NCBI RefSeq assembly: GCF_032926325.1
Contig: NZ_CP136709.1
Location: 161,501-225,500 of the forward strand
Direction of reading: 5' to 3'
DNA from: Aestuariibaculum lutulentum
GTDB lineage: Bacteria; Bacteroidota; Bacteroidia; Flavobacteriales; Flavobacteriaceae
Length of the DNA stretch: 64,000 nucleotides
The stretch's first letter is position 1; each line of letters starts with the position of its first letter. The position numbers and the translations under genes are program-made. The notes beneath the pieces are model-generated. The model was not told the origin of the DNA. It did no database searches and saw only the letters and a program-made list of their open reading frames with translations. Below, in pieces: positions 1 to 7,932 of the stretch.

Positions 1-96
1 CTATTAAACCTAAATATGAATGATATTTTAAAAGGGTTCTGTTATTCATGCTTTCAATAAAATGCAAACTTTAACAATAAATACTTTATAACAAAA

Positions 97-126
97 AACA
101 TCCTGTAAAATATTTTACAGGATGTT
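97..126 (-). terminator. Terminator of the TonB receptor gene
   Basis: A perfect 30-bp palindrome (15-bp arms, AACATCCTGTAAAAT and its complement) lies 20 bp past the stop codon of the receptor gene. A-rich plus-strand sequence on both sides gives U-runs in either direction. It probably ends the minus-strand transcript. Confidence 0.75.
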
Positions 127-145
127 AAAAAATGGTTCTGTGGTC

Positions 146-2494
146 TTATAATTTAACGGTTAACGACAGATTGAAACGTGCACCGTTGGCTTTTATATAA
201 TCGTTGTCGCGAGCTGCAAATTGCGATAATAAATTATAGTAATCTCTGTTTAATAAATTTTCAACTCCTAGCCCAATTTTAGTACTCGGACTCATTTGAT
301 AACTGGTTGACAGATTTACAATACTAAAATCTGAAATAGGTCCCTGACCATAAGTATAATCTCCGTTAGTATTAGCCTCGAAATGATCTCTATTTCCTGA
401 ATAAATATATGATACTCGTGCATTGAATTTATCTTCCCAATTGTAAGTTAAATAAGCAATACCTTTTAAAGGAGGAATACGATCGCTATTCATATAAGTA
501 TTATAATCACCGTTATTTTCGGTATCTAATTTACCTTCTGTATAAGATACCGATCCTCCTAATTTAAAGTTACTGGTTAACTTGGTATCGGCAGCGACTT
601 CAAAACCATAAACACGTTCTGGCTGACGGTCGATTTCAAAGGTTCCACTTGGCAATTCACTGTAAGTTGCTCCATATTTGGACGTGCTGATAAAATAAGC
701 TCCGCTAACATGTGTATTTCCGAATGTACTATTAAATCCAATTTCATAGTTATTTGCAATAACCGCATCTGAGTTAATCTGACTTACGGTATTTTCTGTT
801 GCTTCACGTAATGTTCTCCCTAAATCGGCAATCGAGAAACTTTGAGAGAAACTTACAAATGGCTTAAATACCGACCACTTGTTATAACGTAAACCTACAT
901 TAAATGTCGTTGCATTGTATTCTAATTCGCCTCCTTCAACATCTATTCCTCCTCTTGTTGGTGTTGTTGACGTTTGATTATAGCGAGCTAATGTGGTATA
1001 ATCCGGAATATCAACAATAATATTCTCAAATCGAATTCCTGCTTTAAAAACAAAGTTTTCGTAAATGGTTTTTAACTGTGCGTAAGGTGCTAAGTTAGTC
1101 ATATTCGTTACAGGTACCCATGGTCTTCCGTCAATTAATTCCTGAGCAGTTTCATCGTTAAGAACATCAATTCCGTAAAGAATGTTTCCGGAAACTGAAC
1201 CAAATTCATATGGCGTATTGAAATTAAAACGAGCTCCCATTTTAGTTGAAATGATTGAAGATTGTCCTCCGTCGTACCCTAAATTTGGATCATAAAATGA
1301 AGTTGAATAGCCATAAACAGTTCTAAAATCCTGAGCATACAGATTCAATTTGAAATCGGTATCACCAAAAATATTTAAGAAATCGTAGGTTAACTGTGCG
1401 TTGTGATTGTAGCGATTTCCTTGATCTACAGCTAATTCTTCACCTAAAACACCTGTAGATGGTGTTACTCCGTACTCGCCTACTTGTGCTATATAATCTG
1501 AATTCTGATTGCTACTGTAATAGTTGTACATTAACTCAACATTGTGGTTATCTGCAATCTGATAATTTAATTTTCCGAATAAACTGTATTGATCAGTTTC
1601 ACCTAAACCATAGTAAGGCGAAATAACTTCACCATCGGCATCACGGAATACACCTGTTTGTCTTAAGGTTCCGCTAACCACATAACCTAATTTATTTAAC
1701 TGTCCTGAAAACGTCTGAGATATATTTCCTCCAATAGATTTGTCAAAGTTTTTTAAAGCCCCCGTACTTCCTAAAACTGTTGTACTTTCTAACTTTTTAT
1801 TGCTATTTGTTTTTTTGGTTATATAGTTCACAATCCCACCATCGGCACCATTTCCGTAAATAGCGGTAGCTCCTTTAATAACCTCAATACGCTCAATAGT
1901 ACTTGGATCAATCGTATTGATATCACGACTTCCATTACGCAAAGGTGTTGACTGCGGAATACCATCAATTAAAATAAGCATCTTTCTACCTCTTAAGGTT
2001 TGTCCCGTATTACTGGTTTGGTTAGTACTTAACGCAATACCAGGAATTTCAACCAAAACATCGGCAATATTGGTTGCTGTTTGTCCTAAAGTTTCAATTT
2101 GCTGTGCAGTTACAACAGAAACAGAAGAAGGTACCTCGTCCAACGTTTCTCTAACACGGTTAGAAGTAATCACAACTTCATTAAGTGCTGCTGAATCGGT
2201 TTGTAATGAAACACTAACTTCTAAAGATTCGTTAGCCTTTAAAGTAATTTGTCGTGACGTTTTAATGTATCCAACACCTGAAAATTGCAAAGTATAATGA
2301 CCCGCTTCCAGATGTTCAATTTTATAAATTCCATTATCATCTGCCATAGCGCCTTTTGATAATCCTTTTAAAGTGATTGTAGCATACGCAACAGGCTGAT
2401 TATTTTCATCGGTTATTACACCATGAATATTAGCTTCTTGAGCAAAAAGCCCCAAAAAGCTCATAAAAAACATACCAAATAGTAGGTGTTTCAT
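146..2494 (-). CDS. TonB-dependent outer-membrane receptor
   Basis: The 782-residue protein starts with a signal peptide ending near FAQ (residue 19). A carboxypeptidase-regulatory-like domain follows (about 22-105), then a plug domain (about 115-225, with LILIDGIP and IERIEVIKGATAIYG), and a 22-strand-type beta-barrel ending in an aromatic/hydrophobic strand (LSLTVKL). This is the usual layout of Bacteroidota FecA/FhuE-like receptors, which import ferric siderophores or similar ligands using TonB energy. There is no SusD partner, so a metal chelate is more likely than a glycan. It stands alone, with its own -7 box at 2531 and a palindromic terminator at 97. The ligand cannot be read from the sequence. 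Confidence 0.9.
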   Translation of the reverse strand: MKHLLFGMFFMSFLGLFAQEANIHGVITDENNQPVAYATITLKGLSKGAMADDNGIYKIEHLEAGHYTLQFSGVGYIKTSRQITLKANESLEVSVSLQTDSAALNEVVITSNRVRETLDEVPSSVSVVTAQQIETLGQTATNIADVLVEIPGIALSTNQTSNTGQTLRGRKMLILIDGIPQSTPLRNGSRDINTIDPSTIERIEVIKGATAIYGNGADGGIVNYITKKTNSNKKLESTTVLGSTGALKNFDKSIGGNISQTFSGQLNKLGYVVSGTLRQTGVFRDADGEVISPYYGLGETDQYSLFGKLNYQIADNHNVELMYNYYSSNQNSDYIAQVGEYGVTPSTGVLGEELAVDQGNRYNHNAQLTYDFLNIFGDTDFKLNLYAQDFRTVYGYSTSFYDPNLGYDGGQSSIISTKMGARFNFNTPYEFGSVSGNILYGIDVLNDETAQELIDGRPWVPVTNMTNLAPYAQLKTIYENFVFKAGIRFENIIVDIPDYTTLARYNQTSTTPTRGGIDVEGGELEYNATTFNVGLRYNKWSVFKPFVSFSQSFSIADLGRTLREATENTVSQINSDAVIANNYEIGFNSTFGNTHVSGAYFISTSKYGATYSELPSGTFEIDRQPERVYGFEVAADTKLTSNFKLGGSVSYTEGKLDTENNGDYNTYMNSDRIPPLKGIAYLTYNWEDKFNARVSYIYSGNRDHFEANTNGDYTYGQGPISDFSIVNLSTSYQMSPSTKIGLGVENLLNRDYYNLLSQFAARDNDYIKANGARFNLSLTVKL

Positions 2495-2530
2495 ATTCTA
2501 TATTTATTTAGACTTATTTTAAATTAATTG

Positions 2531-2560
2531 CAAAAGTAGTATTTAATCATACAAATTCAA
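2531..2560 (-). promoter_or_regulatory. Promoter of the TonB receptor gene
   Basis: On the minus strand TACTTTTG (2531-2538) matches the Bacteroidota -7 consensus TAnnTTTG. A TTG (2558-2560) sits 19 bp upstream, near the -33 position. The predicted leader to the ATG at 2494 is about 30 nt. Confidence 0.6.
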
Positions 2561-2624
2561 TAAAATAATTAAGAATAAATCCAAATAAAAACAAACACAT
2601 TAATTACTAGCACATTATAAAATA

Positions 2625-2656
2625 AAAAGGACTTTCAATCTCTTGAAAGTCCTTTT
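2625..2656 (-). terminator. Terminator of the HxlR gene
   Basis: A 14-bp perfect stem (AAAAGGACTTTCAA and its complement) with loop TCTC lies 27 bp past the stop codon of the HxlR-family gene. The A/T ends give a U-run. Confidence 0.8.
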
Positions 2657-2683
2657 CATAGCATTCATCTTAGTTTTTATAAA

Positions 2684-3064
2684 CTAAACCTGCTCTTCAA
2701 TTAATTTACGTTCTTCTCTATAGGCTATCCCCCAATCTGCCAAAATATCAATTACAGATTTTAAAGATTTTCCCAAATCGGTTAAGGAATATTCTACACC
2801 TACAGGTTTCGTATTAAGTATAGTTCGCTCAATCATTTTATTCATTTCGAGCTCCTTTAATTCTCTGCTCAGCATTTTTCCGGAAATACCTTCCACCTCA
2901 TTTAAAATATCGGAATATCTTTTGTTACCATAGCATAAACAGGCAATTATTGAAATTTTCCACTTGCCTCCTATTAAATACATAACATCGTGTATTGCTC
3001 TTATTTTGTATTCACAAGCTGTTTTTGTTAATGTGCAGCCTGTTTTCTCTAAATTATTTTCCAT
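2684..3064 (-). CDS. HxlR-family transcriptional regulator
   Basis: The 126-residue protein is a winged-helix DNA-binding protein of the HxlR/MarR-like type, covering nearly its whole length. Core motifs are IGGKWKISIIACL, RYSDILNEVEGISGKMLSRELKELE and the wing VEYSLTDLGKSL. It is transcribed divergently from a nitroreductase 98 bp away, an arrangement known from Bacillus HypR-HypO and YodB-YodC, where the regulator senses electrophiles or hypochlorite through an N-terminal cysteine. Here Cys10 and Cys17 lie before the first helix, so redox sensing is possible (inference). Repeated GTYAC pentamers in the shared intergenic region are likely operators. Confidence 0.9.
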   Translation of the reverse strand: MENNLEKTGCTLTKTACEYKIRAIHDVMYLIGGKWKISIIACLCYGNKRYSDILNEVEGISGKMLSRELKELEMNKMIERTILNTKPVGVEYSLTDLGKSLKSVIDILADWGIAYREERKLIEEQV

Positions 3065-3069
3065 GGAAT

Positions 3070-3127
3070 GTTACTTGGTTACTAAAATGTAACTATTACT
3101 TTATGTCACAAAGTTACTATTTGTCAC
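3070..3127. promoter_or_regulatory. Putative HxlR operator cluster
   Basis: Pentamers GTTAC or GTCAC start at 3070, 3078, 3105, 3113 and 3123, and the inverse GTAAC at 3089. The 3078 and 3089 elements form a perfect inverted repeat (GTTAC-N6-GTAAC, 3078-3093). Location between the divergent regulator and nitroreductase supports an operator role. Confidence 0.5.
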
Positions 3128-3137
3128 TAACATATAA

Positions 3138-3145
3138 TAACTTTG
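3138..3145 (+). promoter_or_regulatory. -7 box of the nitroreductase gene
   Basis: TAACTTTG matches TAnnTTTG exactly and lies 17 bp before the ATG at 3163, immediately downstream of the GTYAC cluster. No clear -33 box at the expected spacing was found. Confidence 0.6.
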
Positions 3146-3162
3146 CATAAAAAATTTGAATT

Positions 3163-3795
3163 ATGGAATTGTTAAAAGGATTAAATTGGAGATATGCCGC
3201 TAAAAGAATGACCGGTGAAACGGTTCCTCAAGATAAATTAGATTACATTCTTGAGGCAGCGAGATTGGCTCCATCTTCTTCAGGATTACAACCTTATGAA
3301 ATATTTGTAGTTTCGAATCAAGAAACTTTAGAAAAAATTAAACCAATTGCCTGGAATCAGGATCAAATTACAGAGTGTTCACACCTTTTAGTATTTGCTT
3401 CTTGGGATGGTTATTCACATGAAAAAATCACATCCGTATTCAATGAAATGATGGATGCCAGAGAGTTACCTCACAGCACGATGGATGATTATAAGCAAAC
3501 ACTTTGGGGATTATATGAACCTCTAGGTGAAGCATGGCACCAACAACACACTGCCAAACAAGCCTATATTTCGTTTGCTATGGCAATTGCAGCAGCTGCA
3601 GAACAAAAAGTTGATGCAACACCTATTGAAGGGTTTTTACCTGAAAAATTAGATGAAATCTTAGGTTTAAGAGAAAAAGGTCTTAGAAGTGCTGTTATTT
3701 TAGCATTAGGTTACCGTGATACCGAAAATGACTGGAACGTTAACCTAAAAAAATATAGAAAAGAAAAAGAAGAATTTATCCATGAGATAAAGTAG
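3163..3795 (+). CDS. Nitroreductase-family NAD(P)H oxidoreductase
   Basis: The 210-residue protein is close to the usual length of FMN-dependent nitroreductases (NfsB/YodC/MhqN-like). The N-terminal FMN-contact region reads NWRYAAKRM, followed by ARLAPSSSGLQPYEIFVV, the family hallmark. The C-terminal part has IEGF and GLRSAVILALGYRD, which match the family's cofactor-binding end. Such enzymes reduce quinones, nitroaromatics or other electrophiles in the cytoplasm with NAD(P)H. It is controlled from the HxlR/GTYAC region upstream and followed directly by a strong terminator, so it is monocistronic. The substrate is not determinable. Confidence 0.92.
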   Translation: MELLKGLNWRYAAKRMTGETVPQDKLDYILEAARLAPSSSGLQPYEIFVVSNQETLEKIKPIAWNQDQITECSHLLVFASWDGYSHEKITSVFNEMMDARELPHSTMDDYKQTLWGLYEPLGEAWHQQHTAKQAYISFAMAIAAAAEQKVDATPIEGFLPEKLDEILGLREKGLRSAVILALGYRDTENDWNVNLKKYRKEKEEFIHEIK

Positions 3796-3817
3796 TAGGT
3801 TAATTAGTGAAGAGAGA

Positions 3818-3847
3818 AGCCCGTAACGTTGTTACGGGCTTTTTTTA
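3818..3847 (+). terminator. Rho-independent terminator after nitroreductase
   Basis: A 10-bp GC-rich stem (AGCCCGTAAC / GTTACGGGCT) with loop GTT is followed by seven T. It ends the plus-strand nitroreductase transcript and sits next to the convergent end of the PUL. Confidence 0.9.
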
Positions 3848-3858
3848 TTTATAATTCA

Positions 3859-6800
3859 TTATTTATCAATCACTACAATTTTCCTAGATACATTATTAAT
3901 TTTCAACACATACACTCCTGTTGACAGGGTATTGGTAAAATGAAGTTCGGATACTTTGGTAGCTTCATTATAACTGTTACTTAAGTATTGTAAAAACCTA
4001 CCGTTAATGTCAAATAATTGAAAGGTATCTGTTGCTTGGGTGTTTGATACCTTTATACTGTTTGATGATCTGTTTATAGGGTTTGGATAAACTTTCAAGT
4101 CGCCTGATATATCTTCAACAGGTGTTGCTACTCCTTCAAAATATTGTTTGCCATAGCTGAAGGCTTTCTGTCCGATTTTAATGCCCATAAATCGTCCAGG
4201 AATATCATCGGCTGGTGGGTGGATACCGCCCCAGATTCGTGATAAACTACACTGGTCGGACGCATCTCGGTAGGTGGCCCATTGTAGTGTGACATCAACC
4301 GACGGACCTTCTTCAAACACCAAAAATTCGTTCTTTTTGGCGATAAACTCACCCATTCCTCCCGGAAAATATTCATTACCGGTAAGTAAGGTCATCACCT
4401 CGGCAGCCGCTCTGGAATACGTGGAATGCCCGGACACATAGCCTGCAAACGGTGGCGTTACAAAGGTTGGTCGCTGGTAAGGCCACCAAGTCTCAGCCAG
4501 TATCCACCCTACGCCTGCTTCATCTACCTTTGGGTCTTCTATAAAGTCATGCCCTTTCCAGGCGTAAAGTTTTATCTTTCCAACATGTTCATTATTTATT
4601 CCTGAAAGCGGATCGCCTTCTTTTACAATCTCGATTAGTCCGTCCTGCAAATGAATCCCGTCCGGATTGTAATTGGGCTCATCCGTATCGGTACACTGAC
4701 CAATTTCACACATATAGCGAATGGCTGAAATGGGGCGAATATAATCATACCAACCTTTAACGCCCCAAGCCGCTACAGCTGCATCATGCATAGCTCCACC
4801 CATGAGAAAATACGCTTTAACATCCCATTCTAAATCGCTTAGAATATTACCTTCGCCTTCAAACTTTTTGGTGAATAATTCATGGTCGTTGACATAGTTT
4901 AAAATAGTAAACCAGTGTCCTGGCGGGGTTTCTGAATCCGGTCCATCAGCCCAGAATTCTGCCAGCACCCGTGTATAATCACCTCTGGGTACAATTTGTT
5001 CTTTATACGGTAATTGTGTTACCGGGTTTCGAGAGCGACCAACTCCAATATCGCCACCTTCCTGTTCCTTATAAAAGTTCTTATAATCGGCATACTCAAG
5101 CGGTAAATGGTCCTCCGAGACATTACCTATAGATTTTGGTGAGATATCCCATAGCACACCGTCATACGGATTGTGATGCGAGCTCCATTTCGACACCAGA
5201 GAAAAACACCATTTATAATCTTCGGAAGTGCTTACTGGTGGTGCGCCAGGGTCATAATACACCTGATACTCTTGACCATCTCTTGAATAAGTGGTTTTAT
5301 CTTCTTCTTCCATGGAAAACGGTTGCACACTGCCCCACTCCGGACTTAAAAATCCCGGGGTAACACCACCGATAACATTCCCACTCTGATCGATAAAATT
5401 ATTAAAACTTAACGGTTGCCAGCGGTTTGGATTGATGTCGGCAACACCTTCAGGATAGGTTAAACTTAAAGGCTCATTTACCGGTTGATAATACTGGTTA
5501 GCGTACTGATTGATTTCATTCGAGCCATCCTGAAGACCATAAGCAATCATCTGGCTGGCAATAAAATTTCCTAAGGCTATGGGGTTTCCTGTGGTATAAT
5601 CTGTATCGGTATTGGAAATATCATAACCTAAACCTGCCATCACTTCGTCTAAGATGCTTTGTGACAAGGTCGGATTTGGTGCATGAGCAAAACGTTCGCT
5701 TAATAATCTATATGCGGCATAACTTATCGTTTTCTTTCGGGCTTCAATAAGGTTTTCGGTGGTTTTAAATCCTTCAAAAGCACTTTGAAATCCATGTAAA
5801 TTATTCCCAATTAAGTACGTTGAGGCTTTATCGTCGTATAATGCCCAGGCATCATACAGCACCACACTGGTATGAAACAGATTTCTTGCATGAACCGTAG
5901 GGCGTGCATAGTCTTTTCGTATTAGTGATAGCAACGTTTCATTCCATAAGCGCGCAATGGACTGTTCTTTAAAATTCACTTCTTCATCCAACAAGGTTAC
6001 CGATAACACAACAGGTTCACTAATACATTTTGCATTGGACGCTGTTAAAGTTATTGTTCCTGTGCTCCCTGTTCCCCATTTTACGATAATATTACCAATG
6101 CCTGGTTCTTCTATTATTTCTCCTCCGATCACTTTCCATGTTAAAGATATATCAGATGTCACAGGATAGCTGTAAGACTCAATACTGGTTTTATGCGTTT
6201 TAATGGTTCCGGTAATTTTAGAAGTTTCCAGATAATTACAACTCCAGGTATTTACTGTCGCATCAGGATTATAATTACAGGAATTAGGGTCCATACAACC
6301 ATAAGGTTTAATACTGGGCTGAACATCGAGAATTTGATAACCATTACCTTCCTTCGCTAAAATGGTTTTGTCTGCCGGAATATTGGTATGGGTCTCCACA
6401 AGACCAGATGGCCAGGTGATTTTAAGCTCTATAATTTCAGCATCTGCTCCCAATCCAAAATGTACTGGCTTTAAATGCTGCGATAAAAAACCTTTTCCAC
6501 TATAATAGCGATGCAACAAACCACTGGTTGTTTTTACAGATAATGTGGTACCAATCGCATCACGATTAGATGTGGTACCTTCAAGCTTCACTTTGAACCA
6601 ATGCAAATCTTCAGCTGGCTGATTAACATCGGTAAGTTTGTTTTCATAAAAATAGGACGGTCCGTCATTATTGGTTACAAATATGTCTAAATCACCATCG
6701 TTATCATAATCAAATACAGCTTCCGTAACACTGATTGTTTCTTCACCTAATCCCACTCGGGTTGAACTGTCAACCAATCGAGACACAAAATTTTCTATAG

Positions 6801-7932
6801 AATTTTCATAATAGGTATTCTTATATCGCCCAGAACTACCAAATTCAAAGCCATTAACAACAAACAAATCTTCATCTCGGTCTAAATCAAAATCTGAAAA
6901 AACAACATCCCAAGCCCATCCCGTGTTATACACTCCTAGACTTCGTCCCTTATTTACAAATGTGTTGTTACCTTGATTTTCAAATAACTGGTTATCTCCG
7001 ATAGCCGTAATATACATATCGAAAGCGCCATCTCCATTATAATCACCGATAGCAATGCCCATATCATCCTTGGCAAAGTCCAATCCATAAGATTTAGCTT
7101 GTTCGGTAAAACCTAACCCCTTATTGTTTATATATAAATCGTTGGTTTCGGTAGCATAATCATTAGCAACATATAAATCCATCCAACCATCACCATTAAA
7201 ATCAAAAGTTACACTTTGGTATGAATGTTTATTAACTAAAACGCCCTGAATAATACTCGTTACATTGGCAAACGTTCCATCTCCATTATTTTTAAAAAGA
7301 CGATTCCCTTCATCTTCTGATCCCCAATCGGAAATATAAATATCCAGAAACCCATCATTATTATAGTCAAACCAAGTCGCTCCTGTATTGACATTTTGAT
7401 TGTATTTTTTAAAACCAGCTTCAAGAGTCACCTCTTTAAAAGTGCCGTTTCCTTCATTATGAAAAAGCTGAACTTTGAAAATATGTGTAAAAAATATGTC
7501 CGGGTAACCATCATTATCATAATCGCCCCAAAAAGCACCATATTTAAATCCGTTTAAAGCATCGGTATAATCACTGGCTTCATCGACAGGAAATAAATTA
7601 ACCAAGCCTGTAGTTTCTGTAACATCGGTAAAGGTTCCATCATTATTATTACGAAACAGTTTACTATGGGTATTTGCATTACCCACAACATCCTGAGCTT
7701 TGGCTACCACAAATATATCCAGATCGCCATCGGCATCGTAATCGGCCAGGGCTGTTCCATTGTTTTGGGTGGCAGTACCCAATCCGGCATAGTTTTCTAT
7801 ACGCTCAAAAGTTTGTGCGTTTAAGTTAGTTAAGAAACTAAAAACAATACAAATACTTAAACAGACATGACATTTAGTAGTTAACAGTTTTAGTTTCTGA
7901 GCCTTTAATTTCGATATCAATACCTCCATCAT
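3859..7932 (-). CDS. FG-GAP/ASPIC - vanadium haloperoxidase-like fusion with T9SS signal
   Basis: 1357 residues with an N-terminal signal peptide (ending near NAQ, residue 40). FG-GAP/VCBS calcium-binding repeats (about 55-430) carry motifs such as DYDADGDLDIF and DYDNDGYPDIF. An ASPIC/UnbV-like domain follows (about 455-535), then a Cys motif GCMDPNSCNYNPDAT (about 544), an Ig-like segment (about 570-655), and a PAP2/vanadium-haloperoxidase domain (about 660-1270). That domain keeps the full signature: K1059-x6-R1066-P, SGH with H1169, and R1232-x5-H1238-x3-D1242. The C-terminal ~75 residues form a T9SS type A sorting domain (YPNPI...GVYVLKI). It would be secreted or surface-bound. Acid phosphatase and haloperoxidase share these residues, so the reaction is open. 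It is the last gene of the PUL, and its start overlaps the DUF2264 gene by 59 bp. Confidence 0.85.
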   Translation of the reverse strand: MMEVLISKLKAQKLKLLTTKCHVCLSICIVFSFLTNLNAQTFERIENYAGLGTATQNNGTALADYDADGDLDIFVVAKAQDVVGNANTHSKLFRNNNDGTFTDVTETTGLVNLFPVDEASDYTDALNGFKYGAFWGDYDNDGYPDIFFTHIFKVQLFHNEGNGTFKEVTLEAGFKKYNQNVNTGATWFDYNNDGFLDIYISDWGSEDEGNRLFKNNGDGTFANVTSIIQGVLVNKHSYQSVTFDFNGDGWMDLYVANDYATETNDLYINNKGLGFTEQAKSYGLDFAKDDMGIAIGDYNGDGAFDMYITAIGDNQLFENQGNNTFVNKGRSLGVYNTGWAWDVVFSDFDLDRDEDLFVVNGFEFGSSGRYKNTYYENSIENFVSRLVDSSTRVGLGEETISVTEAVFDYDNDGDLDIFVTNNDGPSYFYENKLTDVNQPAEDLHWFKVKLEGTTSNRDAIGTTLSVKTTSGLLHRYYSGKGFLSQHLKPVHFGLGADAEIIELKITWPSGLVETHTNIPADKTILAKEGNGYQILDVQPSIKPYGCMDPNSCNYNPDATVNTWSCNYLETSKITGTIKTHKTSIESYSYPVTSDISLTWKVIGGEIIEEPGIGNIIVKWGTGSTGTITLTASNAKCISEPVVLSVTLLDEEVNFKEQSIARLWNETLLSLIRKDYARPTVHARNLFHTSVVLYDAWALYDDKASTYLIGNNLHGFQSAFEGFKTTENLIEARKKTISYAAYRLLSERFAHAPNPTLSQSILDEVMAGLGYDISNTDTDYTTGNPIALGNFIASQMIAYGLQDGSNEINQYANQYYQPVNEPLSLTYPEGVADINPNRWQPLSFNNFIDQSGNVIGGVTPGFLSPEWGSVQPFSMEEEDKTTYSRDGQEYQVYYDPGAPPVSTSEDYKWCFSLVSKWSSHHNPYDGVLWDISPKSIGNVSEDHLPLEYADYKNFYKEQEGGDIGVGRSRNPVTQLPYKEQIVPRGDYTRVLAEFWADGPDSETPPGHWFTILNYVNDHELFTKKFEGEGNILSDLEWDVKAYFLMGGAMHDAAVAAWGVKGWYDYIRPISAIRYMCEIGQCTDTDEPNYNPDGIHLQDGLIEIVKEGDPLSGINNEHVGKIKLYAWKGHDFIEDPKVDEAGVGWILAETWWPYQRPTFVTPPFAGYVSGHSTYSRAAAEVMTLLTGNEYFPGGMGEFIAKKNEFLVFEEGPSVDVTLQWATYRDASDQCSLSRIWGGIHPPADDIPGRFMGIKIGQKAFSYGKQYFEGVATPVEDISGDLKVYPNPINRSSNSIKVSNTQATDTFQLFDINGRFLQYLSNSYNEATKVSELHFTNTLSTGVYVLKINNVSRKIVVIDK

